Shown piece by piece: positions 1 through 9,962 of a DNA stretch of 64,000 nt. Below the pieces are notes generated by a model, which saw only the letters and a list, made by a program, of their open reading frames with translations, did not search any database and had not been told where the DNA came from. The stretch's first letter is position 1. Each line of letters begins with the position of its first letter. Origin of the DNA: an uncultured Halomonas sp. (GTDB taxonomy: Bacteria > Pseudomonadota > Gammaproteobacteria > Pseudomonadales > Halomonadaceae); assembly GCF_947501415.1 (NCBI RefSeq), contig NZ_CANMVL010000010.1, positions 1 through 64,000 on the forward strand. Reading direction: 5' to 3'. The translations under genes were made by a program, and so were the position numbers.

Positions 1-46
1 GCGCCGGCCGCCGGAGCCCGGCGCGACCACCCTCAGGCACTTATTG

Positions 47-84
47 AAAAAAGCCCCGAGCTCATGATGAGTTCGGGGCTTTTT
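47..84. terminator. Rho-independent terminator, probably bidirectional
   Basis: The arms GCCCCGA and TCGGGGC, extended by a nearly complementary CTCAT/ATGAG core, are flanked by an A-run on the left and TTTTT on the right. It probably ends a gene lying upstream of the window. Nothing else is recognisable in the first 46 bases. Confidence 0.85.
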
Positions 85-179
85 GCGTTGGTGGCGCTGG
101 CGAGACGATGGTGCAGTTCGAGCGGGGGATAGGCGAGGCTGGTAGAATCAGTGTTCGTTTCGTATCACAGCAGGTCGTC

Positions 180-881
180 ATGCAAGCCACTTCTCGCCGC
201 ATCGTTACCAATCAGGCGGGGCCTCACCAGGGCCTCGAGACACGCGTGGCGCGTGCCCTGGAGTATCCGTGGCGCAAGCCTGTCGCCGAGCATACCCGCG
301 AAGCCTTCGCCTCGGCCGCTCGCTGGAGAGAGGCGCGCAGCGACTTGCCATTGATCCTGGATGCCGGTTGCGGGGTGGGCATTTCGACTCGTCAGCTGGC
401 GGAAGCCTTCCCCGACCACGCCGTAATGGGGATCGATCGCAGCGATAGCCGCCTCAGTCGCGAGCATGGACCGCTGCCGGACAATGCGCTGCTGGTGCGA
501 GCCGACCTGGTGGATTTTTGGCGGCTTGCCTTTCAGGCCAACTGGCGGCCGGCTCGTCACTACCTGCTCTACCCGAATCCTTATCCCAAGGCGGCGCTGC
601 TCAAGCTGCGCTGGCATGGCCATCCGGTGCTGCCCTTCATCCTGGCCCTGGGGGGGCGTCTTGAGCTGCGTTCCAACTGGAGACTCTATCTGGAGGAGTT
701 CTCGCTGGCCCTACGGCAGGCTACTGGGGTGGAGACCCTCGTGGAGGCGCACGCCCCCGGAACAACCTATCTGACACCATTCGAGAGGAAGTACCACCTC
801 AGTGGTCAGCCACTGTGGCGGCTGGTGGCCGGGTTGTCGGCCAATCCGGCCCTGGTTCCCGCGCAAGAAGGAGAGTCATGA
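180..881 (+). CDS. TrmB-like SAM-dependent methyltransferase
   Basis: A 233-residue class I methyltransferase of the tRNA (guanine-N7) methyltransferase type. SAM motif I reads LDAGCGVG near residue 60 and is followed by an acidic GIDRS strand end. The TrmB active-site region, usually PDPWPKKRH, appears as NPYPKAALLKLRW, so the key Asp is replaced by Asn and the basic tail is altered. This may be a divergent paralogue rather than canonical TrmB. An in-frame ATG at 108 exists, but 180 fits the domain start better. The stop overlaps the start of the SMR gene, so the two are probably cotranscribed. The substrate (tRNA or other) is inferred from the fold only. Confidence 0.7.
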   Translation: MQATSRRIVTNQAGPHQGLETRVARALEYPWRKPVAEHTREAFASAARWREARSDLPLILDAGCGVGISTRQLAEAFPDHAVMGIDRSDSRLSREHGPLPDNALLVRADLVDFWRLAFQANWRPARHYLLYPNPYPKAALLKLRWHGHPVLPFILALGGRLELRSNWRLYLEEFSLALRQATGVETLVEAHAPGTTYLTPFERKYHLSGQPLWRLVAGLSANPALVPAQEGES

Positions 882-1210
882 TGGCATTCGTCTATCTGGC
901 CCTGGCCATCGTCGCCGAGGTGGTGGGGACTACCGCCCTGAAGGCTTCGGAGGGCTTTACCCGGCTGGGGCCAAGTGTGGCCGTGGTGGTGGGCTATGGC
1001 CTGGCCTTCTATCTGCTTGCCCTGGTGCTGCGCACCGTGCCGGTGGGGATCGCCTACGCGATCTGGGCGGGGCTGGGAATCGTGCTGGTGACCGTGGCAG
1101 GCGTTCTGCTCTATGGTGAGAAGCCGGATCTACCGGCACTGCTGGGTATCGCCATGATCATTGGCGGTGTCGCGGTGATCCAGCTGTTCTCTACCGTCTC
1201 CGCTCACTGA
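878..1210 (+). CDS. SMR-family multidrug efflux protein (EmrE/QacE-like)
   Basis: A 110-residue protein of four predicted membrane helices. Glu14 in AIVAEVVGT occupies the position of the essential proton- and drug-binding Glu of EmrE, and AYAIWAGLGIV matches the conserved helix 3 signature. SMR proteins work as antiparallel dimers exchanging protons for cationic compounds. A strong Shine-Dalgarno GAAGGAG lies just upstream. Two adjacent ATGs (878 and 881) are possible; 878 overlaps the preceding stop as ATGA. The actual substrate cannot be read from sequence. Confidence 0.9.
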   Translation: MMAFVYLALAIVAEVVGTTALKASEGFTRLGPSVAVVVGYGLAFYLLALVLRTVPVGIAYAIWAGLGIVLVTVAGVLLYGEKPDLPALLGIAMIIGGVAVIQLFSTVSAH

Positions 1211-1230
1211 AGGCCCACATTCACTCGCTT

Positions 1231-2682
1231 ATGAGCCCTGTCATGCGCTGTTGCCTGCGTTCTGCCGTTGCCCTGCTGTTGCTGTGTCTTTCCCTGCCCG
1301 CCCATGCTTCCGGCTTCGATACTCTTTCGCGTCTACTCGACAAGGGGTTCCGGATCAGCGCCGAAGCCAGGCTGCTGGATGATGATCGCGTGGTGGCCGC
1401 CATCGAGCCGCAGCGTCTGCTTTCCCCCGCATCGGTCAGCAAGAGCTACCTGGCCGCGGCCGCGCTGGATCGCTGGGGACCACAGCACCGCTTCACCACT
1501 CGTCTGGTCAGTACACGGGAGCCAGATAGTCACGGGGTCTTGCAGGGCGACCTGATCCTCGAGGGTGGTGGTGACCCGGCGCTGACCAGTGAAGACCTGT
1601 GGCGTCTGGTGCAGCGGCTGCATCAGTCGGGAGTGCGCAGGGTAAACGGCAGGCTGATGGTCAGCCAGTGGCGCTTCGGCCCCGTGGAGTGCCTCACCTA
1701 CGACCGTTGTGAGGCGCGAGAGCGTACTCGTCACGCCTATAGTGCGCTGCTCTCCTCGGCCGGGGTCAACTACGGCAACTGGTGTGTCAATGTGGCACCC
1801 GCCGATACGCCCGGCGAGCCGGCCAACGTCACCGGCTGTGATAGCCAGGCGGCCATCCTGGCCATCGACAACGGGGTGGTGACCCGCCCGGACAACAGTG
1901 GCACCGAGATCAGCGCGGTGCGCATTACCCGTGATGGCCGCGACGTGATGCAGCTGAGCGGCCAGATCTCCACCAATGCCCATCCTCGCGATATCTATCG
2001 GGCCAGCGCCGACCCGGCCGGCCAGATGGCGTTGACGCTGCTGGCGATGCTCGACCAGGCCGGCATCGCCGTGAGTGGCGGGGCGGATACGACCGAGCAG
2101 GCACCGCCATCCACGGCGACAACGCTGGCCGCCGTGGATGGCAAGCCGCTGCAGGAGCTGTTGCTTCGCACCATGAACTACTCCAACAACTATATGGCCG
2201 ATATGCTGGCCTTGAACCTCGTCGAGGCGCCACGCGCTGACCTGCGCTCGGCGGGGGCCGCCATCGAGGCCTTCGTGGCCGGCATTCCCGGCCATGGGCC
2301 GGTGACTCTGCTCAGCGGGAGTGGACTGACGCCGGAGAATCGCACCTCGGCGCGTGGCGCCAATGCCCTGCTGGATAGCCTTTATCACCGCCCCTCCCTG
2401 TTTCCCAGCTTCGTGGCCGCCCTGCAGTCTCCGGACAATGGCGTCATGCGCTTTATCAGGCGTGGCTCCGATACCTTCCAGCGGCATGTGATGCTCAAGA
2501 CCGGCACCCTCAACCAGCCGGTGACGGTGAGGGCCGTCAGTGGCTATTTTCGCACCTCAAGCGGCCGCTGGGGCGCCTTCAGCGTGCTGATCAACGGCAC
2601 CGGCAGTACTCCCTATCTGAGCTGGTCCGAGGTCCTGGACCCCCTGGCGATTGACCTCGAGCGCATGATCGATGACCACTGA
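1231..2682 (+). CDS. dacB: D-alanyl-D-alanine carboxypeptidase/endopeptidase (PBP4)
   Basis: A 483-residue peptidase S13 protein with a Sec signal peptide (about residues 1-26, ending AHA). It acts in the periplasm on peptidoglycan stem peptides. The catalytic motifs are visible: S68-V-S-K71 (SxxK, acylated Ser68), S318-N-N320 (SxN) and K423-T-G425. The long stretch between SxxK and SxN is the inserted domain typical of PBP4. It begins 20 bases after the SMR gene, possibly in the same transcript. Confidence 0.93.
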   Translation: MSPVMRCCLRSAVALLLLCLSLPAHASGFDTLSRLLDKGFRISAEARLLDDDRVVAAIEPQRLLSPASVSKSYLAAAALDRWGPQHRFTTRLVSTREPDSHGVLQGDLILEGGGDPALTSEDLWRLVQRLHQSGVRRVNGRLMVSQWRFGPVECLTYDRCEARERTRHAYSALLSSAGVNYGNWCVNVAPADTPGEPANVTGCDSQAAILAIDNGVVTRPDNSGTEISAVRITRDGRDVMQLSGQISTNAHPRDIYRASADPAGQMALTLLAMLDQAGIAVSGGADTTEQAPPSTATTLAAVDGKPLQELLLRTMNYSNNYMADMLALNLVEAPRADLRSAGAAIEAFVAGIPGHGPVTLLSGSGLTPENRTSARGANALLDSLYHRPSLFPSFVAALQSPDNGVMRFIRRGSDTFQRHVMLKTGTLNQPVTVRAVSGYFRTSSGRWGAFSVLINGTGSTPYLSWSEVLDPLAIDLERMIDDH

Positions 2683-2724
2683 ACGACCTGGTCAACGCGC
2701 CAAGGAAAACACAAGGAAGAGACG

Positions 2725-3096
2725 ATGAAACCCGGACATACCGGCTGGCGTCACCTGGTGAACTCTACCCGCTACTCGATAAAGGGGCTGAAGGCTGCCT
2801 GGCGCCACGAGGCGGCGTTTCGACAGGAGCTGGCCCTGTTCCTGCTGCTGCTGCCGTTGGCCGGATGGCTCGGCGATGGGCCGGTGGAGTGGATCCTGCT
2901 GCTGGGTAGCGGCCTGGTCGTGCTGGCCGTGGAGCTGCTCAACAGCGCCATCGAGAGCATCGTGGACCGCATCGGCCCCGAGCATCACGAGCTCTCCGGG
3001 CGTGCCAAGGATCTGGGGTCTGCCGCCGTCATGATGTCGCTGCTGCTGGCCGGCCTGACCTGGCTGCTGCTGCTGGGTCAGAAACTCTTCGGCTGA
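2725..3096 (+). CDS. dgkA: Diacylglycerol kinase
   Basis: A 123-residue integral membrane kinase, the usual DgkA length, with three membrane helices. The diagnostic block ELLNSAIES...D..G.EHHELSGRAKD is complete and carries the catalytic Glu and the ATP/metal-binding acidic residues. It phosphorylates diacylglycerol released by membrane-derived oligosaccharide synthesis, returning it to phospholipid synthesis. AGGAAGAGACG precedes the ATG as a ribosome-binding site. Confidence 0.95.
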   Translation: MKPGHTGWRHLVNSTRYSIKGLKAAWRHEAAFRQELALFLLLLPLAGWLGDGPVEWILLLGSGLVVLAVELLNSAIESIVDRIGPEHHELSGRAKDLGSAAVMMSLLLAGLTWLLLLGQKLFG

Positions 3097-3175
3097 TACA
3101 TCGACCCGGCGGGTGCCAGCGGGGGCCTCGCTTCGCTATGCTGGGGGTATTCGCCACCCTGGACGCGAGACGCCG

Positions 3176-6175
3176 ATGCCTCTGCCCGAAGACTTCCTGC
3201 CACTGAACGACACTCCCGACCCCCTCAGGGCGCCGCTGGAGCACACCCGGGAGCGGCTCGCCGAGGCGCTGGGGGAGGCCGAGCACCTGGCGGAGATGAC
3301 CGACCGCGACTCCCCCCTGGAGGACTGGCTCGGTCTCGCCGAGCCGCGTCGCGAGCAGCTGGCCCGGGTACTGGCCATATCGGACTTCGTGGCCGAGACG
3401 CTGGTGCGCTATCCCGACTGGCTCATGCACCTGGACGCCAGTGGCGAGCTCGATGCCTCCCCGAATCCCGATGCCCTGCGCGGCTGGCTCGAGGAGCGCC
3501 TCGAGGAGGTCGAGGACGAAGCCTCCATGCATGCCGTCATTCGACGCTTCCGCCGCGCGCGCATGGTGGGCATCGTCTGGCGTGATCTGACACGGCCCGG
3601 GGATACCGACATGTGGGCCACCTCGGCGGCGGTGTCGCGGCTGGCCGAGACCTGCCTGGAGGTAGCGCTGACCTGGCTGGAGACATTCCTGGAGCCGCGC
3701 TGGGGGCGTCCCGCCCTGCGTCGCGATGGCAATGAGCAGCGTCTGGTGGTGCTGGGCATGGGCAAGCTGGGGGCCGGCGAGCTCAACCTCTCCTCGGATA
3801 TCGACCTGGTCTTCGCCTTTCCCGAGAATGGCGAGACCCAAGGCGGGCGCAAGTCCCTCGAGCATCAGGAGTATTTCACCAGGCTGGGGCAGCGCTTGAT
3901 TGGAGCCCTGGATGCGGTTACCGCCGACGGCTTCGCCTTCCGGGTCGATATGCGCCTACGCCCCCTGGGCGACGGGGGGCCGCTGGTCGGCAGCTTCAAC
4001 TCGCTCTCGAGCTACTATCAGGACCAGGGGCGCGAGTGGGAGCGCTACGCCATGCTCAAGGCGCGGCCGGTGGCCGGCGATCTGGATGCCGGTGCCGAGC
4101 TGCTGGCCGGTCTGCGTCCCTTCGTCTATCGCAGATATCTCGACTTCGGGGCCATCGAGTCGCTGCGCGAACTCAAGGGCATGATCAATCGCGAGGTGCG
4201 CCGCAAGGGCATGGAGGGCAACATCAAGCTCGGCCCCGGGGGCATCCGCGAGGTGGAATTCGTGGTTCAGGCCTTTCAGCTGATTCGCGGTGGGCGCGAC
4301 ACTGAACTGCAGGTGACTTCCTTGAAGACCGCACTGGAGCGCCTGCCCGAGCTGGGACTGCTGCCCGTCGAGGTGGTCGAGGAGCTGATGCCCGACTATG
4401 TCTTCCTGCGCGACCTGGAGCATGCGCTGCAGGCCCTGGAGGATCGTCAGACCCAGTGTCTGCCCGACGACGAGCTCGATCGAGAGCGGGTCGCGCTGGC
4501 GCTGGACCTGGAGGGGTGGCCGGCACTGATGGCGTGCCTCGACGAAGTGCGCGGCCGGGTGCGTCATCACTTCGATGCGGTGATCGCCGAACCCGAGGAG
4601 GAGGTGGAGGAGGTCGCCGACGAGACCGCCGGCGGCATTCCCCTGGAACAGTGGCGAGCACTGTGGCGGGGCGAGCTCGACGAGGAGGAGAGGACCGTGC
4701 TCCTGGAGGAGGCGGGTTTCAACGATCCCGCCGCCGCGGCACGACGACTCGGTGCGCTCTATCACTCGCGGCAGGTGCAGGGCATGCAGCGCATCGGCTA
4801 TGAGCGCCTTGAGGCCCTGCTGCCGCTGCTGCTCGATGCCGTCGCCGTGAGTGACGCGCCGGATACTGCCCTGGAGCGCGTGCTGCCACTCATCGAGTCG
4901 GTGCTGCGGCGCACCGCCTATCTGGCGTTGCTGCGCGAGAACCCCGATGCCCTGGGGCACCTGATGACGCTCTGCTCGGCGAGCCCGTGGATCGCCGAAC
5001 AGCTGGCCCGTTACCCGATCCTGCTCGACGAGCTGCTGACGCCCGATACCCTTTATACGCCTGCCGACAAGATGCGGCTCGCCGACGAGCTGCGCCAATC
5101 CCTGGGCCGTATCCCCGAGGAGGACGAGGAGGCCCAGCTGGAGGCCCTGCGAGTCTTCAAGCACGCCCAGACGCTGCATGTGGCCGCGTCGGATATCGCC
5201 GGGACTCGTCATCTGATGAAAGTGAGCGACTACCTCACCTATATCGCCGAGGTGATCCTCGAGGCGGTGTTGTCCAGGGCCTGGAAACATCTCACTCGCA
5301 AGCACGGCTTTCCTCTGCTGGCCGATGGCAGCCGCGCCGATGCGACGCCGGCCTTTCTGATCGTGGGTTATGGCAAGCTCGGCGGCATCGAGCTGGGCTA
5401 CGGCTCCGACCTGGACCTGGTGTTTATCCACGATGGCGCTCCCCAGGGTGAGACCGATGGCAAGCGCGTGCTGGACAATGCGATCTTCTACACGCGACTC
5501 GGTCAGCGCATCATCCATCTGCTCACCGCGGTGACGCCCGCGGGTACGCTGTTCGATGTGGATATGCGGCTGCGCCCCTCGGGCAATTCCGGCCTGCTGG
5601 TCACCTCGCTCAAGGCTTACGCGGATTACCAGCGCCGTGAGGCCTGGACCTGGGAACACCAGGCGCTGGTGCGTGCTCGGGTCGTGGCCGGGGATGCACG
5701 GCTGGCCGAAGGTTTCGACGACGTGCGTCGCGAGATTCTGGGGCGTGAGCGTGACGTGGCGCTGCTGCGTGAGGAGGTCACCAAAATGCGTCACAAGATG
5801 CGCGATCATCTGGGTGGCAAGAGCGCGGAGGGAGAGTTCGATCTCAAGCACGATCCTGGCGGCATGATCGACCTCGAGTTCCTCTGTCAGTACGCCGTGC
5901 TGGCCATGGGGCATGAGACACCGGCACTGCTCGAGTGGAGCGACAACATGCGTATCCTCGAGACGCTGGAGGCCAGCGAGCGCCTGCCGGCCGGGGAGTG
6001 CCAGCGCTTGCGGGAGGCCTATCTGGCGCTGCGCAGCGCCGCCCATCGTGCCTCGCTTACCCGTGAGCCGGCACGCGGTCGCGACGAGGCCTTCAAGGAT
6101 CATCGCCGGGCAGTCATCGAGGCGTGGCAGCGGCTGCTGGAACCGCCGGAAGAGGCGGCAGAGCCCAAGGATTGA
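3176..6175 (+). CDS. glnE: Bifunctional glutamine synthetase adenylyltransferase/adenylyl-removing enzyme
   Basis: A 999-residue protein that adenylylates and deadenylylates glutamine synthetase under control of PII. The two tandem nucleotidyltransferase domains are visible: the first at about residue 194 with GMGKLG...SSDIDLVF, the second at about residue 731 with GYGKLGG...GSDLDLVF. Each carries the paired catalytic aspartates. The length matches the family. The ATG at 3176 is chosen over an in-frame start at 3113 because the conserved N-terminal region begins there. aroQ follows 19 bases downstream. Confidence 0.95.
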   Translation: MPLPEDFLPLNDTPDPLRAPLEHTRERLAEALGEAEHLAEMTDRDSPLEDWLGLAEPRREQLARVLAISDFVAETLVRYPDWLMHLDASGELDASPNPDALRGWLEERLEEVEDEASMHAVIRRFRRARMVGIVWRDLTRPGDTDMWATSAAVSRLAETCLEVALTWLETFLEPRWGRPALRRDGNEQRLVVLGMGKLGAGELNLSSDIDLVFAFPENGETQGGRKSLEHQEYFTRLGQRLIGALDAVTADGFAFRVDMRLRPLGDGGPLVGSFNSLSSYYQDQGREWERYAMLKARPVAGDLDAGAELLAGLRPFVYRRYLDFGAIESLRELKGMINREVRRKGMEGNIKLGPGGIREVEFVVQAFQLIRGGRDTELQVTSLKTALERLPELGLLPVEVVEELMPDYVFLRDLEHALQALEDRQTQCLPDDELDRERVALALDLEGWPALMACLDEVRGRVRHHFDAVIAEPEEEVEEVADETAGGIPLEQWRALWRGELDEEERTVLLEEAGFNDPAAAARRLGALYHSRQVQGMQRIGYERLEALLPLLLDAVAVSDAPDTALERVLPLIESVLRRTAYLALLRENPDALGHLMTLCSASPWIAEQLARYPILLDELLTPDTLYTPADKMRLADELRQSLGRIPEEDEEAQLEALRVFKHAQTLHVAASDIAGTRHLMKVSDYLTYIAEVILEAVLSRAWKHLTRKHGFPLLADGSRADATPAFLIVGYGKLGGIELGYGSDLDLVFIHDGAPQGETDGKRVLDNAIFYTRLGQRIIHLLTAVTPAGTLFDVDMRLRPSGNSGLLVTSLKAYADYQRREAWTWEHQALVRARVVAGDARLAEGFDDVRREILGRERDVALLREEVTKMRHKMRDHLGGKSAEGEFDLKHDPGGMIDLEFLCQYAVLAMGHETPALLEWSDNMRILETLEASERLPAGECQRLREAYLALRSAAHRASLTREPARGRDEAFKDHRRAVIEAWQRLLEPPEEAAEPKD

Positions 6176-6194
6176 TTACCAAGGATATCTATCA

Positions 6195-6629
6195 ATGAAC
6201 AAGGCACTGGTACTGCATGGTCCCAACCTCAACCTGCTGGGCACCCGCCAGCCCGAGGTCTATGGCCATGAGACCCTGGACGACATCAATAACACGCTCC
6301 ATGAGCAGGCGGCCCTGGGGGGCTGGGAGATCACCTGTCGGCAGAGCAATCATGAGGGGGAGCTGATCGACTGGATCCAGGCGGCGCGCCTGGACGGCAC
6401 CGCGGCGATCATCATCAACCCGGCGGCCTATACCCACACCTCGGTGGCGATCCTCGACGCCCTGAACGCCTTCGACGGCCGGGTCATCGAGGTCCACCTC
6501 TCCAACGTGCACCGGCGCGAGAGTTTCCGCCACCACTCCTATGTCTCGCTGCGTGCCGATGGTGTGATTGCGGGGTTGGGGAGCCAGGGCTATCGCGCCG
6601 CCCTGGAGGCGGTGATGCGGTCGAACTAG
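6195..6629 (+). CDS. aroQ: Type II 3-dehydroquinate dehydratase
   Basis: A 144-residue enzyme of the shikimate pathway that converts 3-dehydroquinate to 3-dehydroshikimate. The family signature [19 protein letters not shown] starts at residue 5 and includes the lid residues and the active-site Tyr. [20 protein letters not shown] and [17 protein letters not shown] (catalytic His and Arg) are all intact. The stop lies 4 bases from the convergent AEC transporter stop. Confidence 0.96.
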   Translation: MNKALVLHGPNLNLLGTRQPEVYGHETLDDINNTLHEQAALGGWEITCRQSNHEGELIDWIQAARLDGTAAIIINPAAYTHTSVAILDALNAFDGRVIEVHLSNVHRRESFRHHSYVSLRADGVIAGLGSQGYRAALEAVMRSN

Positions 6630-6633
6630 GTGA

Positions 6634-7581
6634 CTAGATGGGCAGCAGGCCGGCCTGGGTCAGCAGCCAGATCGACAGGCTGATGGTAAGAAAGGAGGCC
6701 AGGGTGCCGACCATCAGTGCGGCGGCACTGGTATCGCCCTGGTCGAACTGCTTGCCGAACAGCGGATAGACGCTGATCATCGGCGCGCAGGCGAACAGCA
6801 GGCCGCCCGCAATCATCATCGGGTCTGGCTCGGGAAGCAGTAGCAAGAAGGCCAGCACCGCCAGGGGGTGCAGCAGCAGCTTGCCGATCACTATCTGCCC
6901 CATATCGGCCGCCATGCCACGCACCTTCAAGCCATGCAGCATGCCACCGATGGTGAACAGGGCTGCCGGCCCGGCCGCCTCGGCGAGCATATCGATGGCC
7001 TTGGCAAGTGGGGTGGGCAGCTGCCAGCCGGTCAGGGCCAGGGTCACGCCGGTCAGCAGGCCGATCAATACCGGGTTACGGGAGAGCCTGGCGAGCGTCT
7101 TGTGGACGACCCGGGAAAGCCCGCCGCCGTTGTGGCGGCTGGCCTCGGCCAGGGTGAGGGCCATGGGAATGATCAGCAGGGTTTCCACGACCATGTTCAG
7201 CGCCATGAAGATCGCCGCCGGTGGGCCGATGACCATCACCGCAACCGGATAGCCGATAAAGCCGCTATTGGCCGCCGACATGCCCAGGGCGTGAATGGCC
7301 GCGGCATCCAGCGCATGGCCGCGCCAGCGCGCCAGGGCGATCCCCACGGCGAAAACCAGTAACGATCCAAGGCCATAGGCCAGCAGGTAGCCGATATTCA
7401 AGGCTTCTTCGAGCGGGGTGGCGGTCAGGGCTCGAATCAGCAGCGAGGGCAGGGCGAAAAACATCACGAAGGTGGCGATGCCCTGCATATTGTCGCGACT
7501 CAGCAGCCCGGAAAACGCCGCCAGGAAGCCGGCACCGATCAAGATAAAGATCGGTAGCGTGATCGTCAGAATCTCCAGCAT
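6634..7581 (-). CDS. AEC-family transporter (MdcF/auxin efflux carrier-like)
   Basis: A 315-residue membrane protein with about ten predicted helices and the typical GAGFLAAFSGLLSRDN opening and central GYPVAV motif of the AEC family. Its start lies 18 bases after the stop of the IclR regulator, so the two probably form one leftward operon divergent from pcaB. AEC proteins move small organic anions. The context suggests an aromatic acid or a 3-oxoadipate pathway intermediate, but this is inference. Confidence 0.85.
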   Translation of the reverse strand: MLEILTITLPIFILIGAGFLAAFSGLLSRDNMQGIATFVMFFALPSLLIRALTATPLEEALNIGYLLAYGLGSLLVFAVGIALARWRGHALDAAAIHALGMSAANSGFIGYPVAVMVIGPPAAIFMALNMVVETLLIIPMALTLAEASRHNGGGLSRVVHKTLARLSRNPVLIGLLTGVTLALTGWQLPTPLAKAIDMLAEAAGPAALFTIGGMLHGLKVRGMAADMGQIVIGKLLLHPLAVLAFLLLLPEPDPMMIAGGLLFACAPMISVYPLFGKQFDQGDTSAAALMVGTLASFLTISLSIWLLTQAGLLPI

Positions 7582-7599
7582 GAGGCCTTCCTTGGCAGA

Positions 7600-8385
7600 T
7601 CAGCTGATGGTGGTGCGAATCTCTTGCGCCTTCTGCTGTAGCAGCGGCAGATACTCCTGTATCAGGGTATCGTGATCGATCCGGGCGGCATTGGTGCTGA
7701 TATTGATGGCGCCCAGTAGCTTGCCATTGGCATCGAAGGCGGGAACTGCCAGTGAGCGTAGTCCGGAGTCGAGCTCCTGGTCGGCGATGGCGTAGCCCTG
7801 GCGGCGCACCTCGAGGATGCAGCGCTTCAGTTCTCCCTTGTCGGTGATGGTCTTGTCGGTATGTTTCTCCAGCGTGACGCGGGCGAGCCAGGCATCCAGC
7901 TCCGCCTCGGACAGCTGGGCCAGCAGCACACGGCCCATGGAGGTATGGGCCGCGGGCAGGCGGGTACCGACCGACAGGGTGATGGCCATCAAGCGATGTG
8001 GCGAAGAGGAGCGGGCCACATAAGTTATCGCCTCGCCGTCGAGCACGCCCAGCGAGGAGGACTCGCCGCACTGCCGGGTGATATCTTCCAGAACCTGCTG
8101 GATCACGCTGCGGTAGTTGTTGCTGGACAGGAAGGCATAGCCGAGCTGCAGCACCTTGGGGGCCAGCTCGAAGACGCGCTGCTGCTTGCGCACATAGCCC
8201 AGGGCATGCAGGGTCAGCAGGAAGCGCCGGGCGCGGGCCCGGTTCATGCCGGTGCGCGCGGCGACCTCGCTGAGCGTCATCCGCGGATGCGCCTCGTCGA
8301 AGGCCAGGATCACCTCCAGCCCGCTGGCCAGGGCGGTGACGAAGTCACGATCATCGGGACTGAGAACCTCTTCCTCGGGTGTCAT
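7600..8385 (-). CDS. pcaR: IclR-family regulator of protocatechuate genes (PcaR/PcaU type)
   Basis: A 261-residue regulator. The N-terminal winged helix-turn-helix (about residues 15-75) contains TLSEVAARTGMNRARARRFL. The C-terminal IclR effector domain begins near residue 90 and includes LAAH/TSMGRVLLA-type features and GAINIST near the end. The PcaR/PcaU/PobR subgroup responds to 3-oxoadipate, protocatechuate or 4-hydroxybenzoate. The gene is divergent from pcaB, with a perfect 15-bp palindrome between them. Related sites stand before pcaI, pchC and the TRAP operon, so it may control several modules. Its exact effector is not readable. Confidence 0.8.
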   Translation of the reverse strand: MTPEEEVLSPDDRDFVTALASGLEVILAFDEAHPRMTLSEVAARTGMNRARARRFLLTLHALGYVRKQQRVFELAPKVLQLGYAFLSSNNYRSVIQQVLEDITRQCGESSSLGVLDGEAITYVARSSSPHRLMAITLSVGTRLPAAHTSMGRVLLAQLSEAELDAWLARVTLEKHTDKTITDKGELKRCILEVRRQGYAIADQELDSGLRSLAVPAFDANGKLLGAINISTNAARIDHDTLIQEYLPLLQQKAQEIRTTIS

Positions 8386-8443
8386 CGGCGTTCCATCAAG
8401 GGCTTGCTGAGTTGCTCATGGTGTGTCTCCAATCTAGCATAGC

Positions 8444-8458
8444 GTTCGAATCGCGAAC
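8444..8458. promoter_or_regulatory. IclR-type operator, pcaR-pcaB intergenic
   Basis: GTTCGAATCGCGAAC is an inverted repeat of GTTCG and CGAAC around a 5-base spacer. A weaker copy, GTACGGTATTGGGCT (8463-8477), lies with its centre exactly 19 bp away. PcaR of Pseudomonas is known to bind a similar GTTCG-type 15-mer. The assignment to this regulator is inference. Confidence 0.7.
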
Positions 8459-8524
8459 ACTTGTACGGTATTGGGCTTTCGTCGGTTGGCCCAGCTCTCA
8501 TCCCCCTGAACCCGGGAGATCACC

Positions 8525-9853
8525 ATGCCTGCCTCCTTGCTGCAGCACCCCTTCATGAGCCAGTCGGCACTCGCCGAGACCGATTCAGAGAACATGGTCC
8601 AGGCCATGCTGACCTTCGAGCTGGGCCTGGCGGAGGTTCAGGAGGCGCGCGGTGCCGTGCCCGCCGGGGCAAGTCGTCAGATGCGCGATATCCTCGCCGC
8701 GCACGCCTTCGATGTGGAGGCGATCGCCGCGGGCATCGCCAGCGGTGGCAACGCAGCGATCCCTTTCGTCAAGCAGGGGCGGGCGGCATTGCCCGATGAG
8801 CTCAAGCGCTACTTCCACCAAGGTGCCACCAGCCAGGACGTGGTGGACTCGGCACTGATGCTGCTGTTGAAGCCGCGCCTGGCGGCACTGGATCTTCTGC
8901 TGGTGCGTTGCCGCATCGCCGCCATCACGCTGATGGAGGCCCATGCCGGCACGGCGATGGTGGGGCGCACGCTGATGCAGCAGGCGCTACCCATCACCTT
9001 CGGTGTCAAGGTGGCCCACTGGGCCACCGGCCTGGAGCAGGCCCGGCGGCGCCTGGCCGGCGTTGAGTTGCCTGTGCAGTTCGGTGGTGCCGTGGGGGTG
9101 CACTCGGGCTGGGATGACGCGGGGCTCGACTTCATGGATGCCCTGGCCGAGCGCCTGGGCCTGAGCGCGCCGGTGTTGCCCTGGCATACCGACCGCCAGC
9201 CGGTCCATGCCCTGGGCACGGCCCTGGATGCCGCCGCCGGCGCCGTCGAGAAGTTGGCCCTGGACGTATCCCTGCTGACCCAGACCGAAGTCGGGGAGGT
9301 GGCCGAGCCCTCGGCCCCCGGCATGGGTGAATCCTCCTCCATGCCCCACAAGCGCAATCCGGTACGTTGCGCACTGATTCGCGGCGCCGCCCGCCAGGTA
9401 CACGGCCACGCCTCGGTGCTGCTCAACGCCGCCGCCCAGCCGCTGGAGCGCGGGCTCGGTGAGTGGCATGCCGAGTGGGGGCCGCTGGTCGACAGTGCCC
9501 TGCTGCTGGAGGGGGCCCTGGAGCAGGCCGCCGCGCTGCTCGAGGGGCTGGAGGTGCACCCAGAGGCGATGCGGCGCAACCTGGCCGCTACCGGCGGCGG
9601 GATCATGGCCGAGCCGGTGGCCAAGTTGCTGGCGCCGACCCTCGGCACCGATGCCGCGAAGCGGATCAGCGCCGAGGCCGCCGAGACGGCGCGCCGGCAG
9701 GGCACTCCCTACGCCGAGGCGCTCAATGAGCATCCCGAGGTCCAGGGGCGGCTCGATGCCGAGGCGGTGGCGCAGGCGACGGACCCGGCCTTATACCTTG
9801 GTAGTAGCCAGCGTCAGGTCCAGCGTGCCAAGGCCTGGCTGAACGCTGGTTAA
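8525..9853 (+). CDS. pcaB: 3-carboxy-cis,cis-muconate cycloisomerase
   Basis: A 442-residue member of the fumarase/aspartase superfamily, the usual PcaB length. It lactonises 3-carboxy-cis,cis-muconate (the PcaHG product) to 4-carboxymuconolactone. The superfamily signature G268-ESSSMPHKRNP is intact with the catalytic Ser in its flexible loop, and QGATSQDVVDSA is the second conserved block. It is the first gene rightward from the pcaR intergenic region and is separated from pcaI by a hairpin and a fresh operator pair. Confidence 0.94.
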   Translation: MPASLLQHPFMSQSALAETDSENMVQAMLTFELGLAEVQEARGAVPAGASRQMRDILAAHAFDVEAIAAGIASGGNAAIPFVKQGRAALPDELKRYFHQGATSQDVVDSALMLLLKPRLAALDLLLVRCRIAAITLMEAHAGTAMVGRTLMQQALPITFGVKVAHWATGLEQARRRLAGVELPVQFGGAVGVHSGWDDAGLDFMDALAERLGLSAPVLPWHTDRQPVHALGTALDAAAGAVEKLALDVSLLTQTEVGEVAEPSAPGMGESSSMPHKRNPVRCALIRGAARQVHGHASVLLNAAAQPLERGLGEWHAEWGPLVDSALLLEGALEQAAALLEGLEVHPEAMRRNLAATGGGIMAEPVAKLLAPTLGTDAAKRISAEAAETARRQGTPYAEALNEHPEVQGRLDAEAVAQATDPALYLGSSQRQVQRAKAWLNAG

Positions 9854-9886
9854 CACCCTGAGATAAAATAAAAACTGACCCGTGAA

Positions 9887-9917
9887 CACGCAGGGGAGGC
9901 ATTGCCTCCCCTGCGTG
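9887..9917. terminator. Hairpin after pcaB
   Basis: A perfect 14-bp inverted repeat (CACGCAGGGGAGGC, loop ATT, GCCTCCCCTGCGTG). No U-tract follows, so it may attenuate or stabilise the pcaB transcript rather than fully terminate it. Confidence 0.6.
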
Positions 9918-9962
9918 CTATCTGGGCCCTGGATTGACGATGCGGAGTGGTGGGAGTAATTT

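Noticed and set aside
3956-6103. Open frame of about 715 codons on the minus strand opposite glnE
   Set aside because: It mirrors glnE, has no recognisable domain and is explained by high GC at codon third positions.
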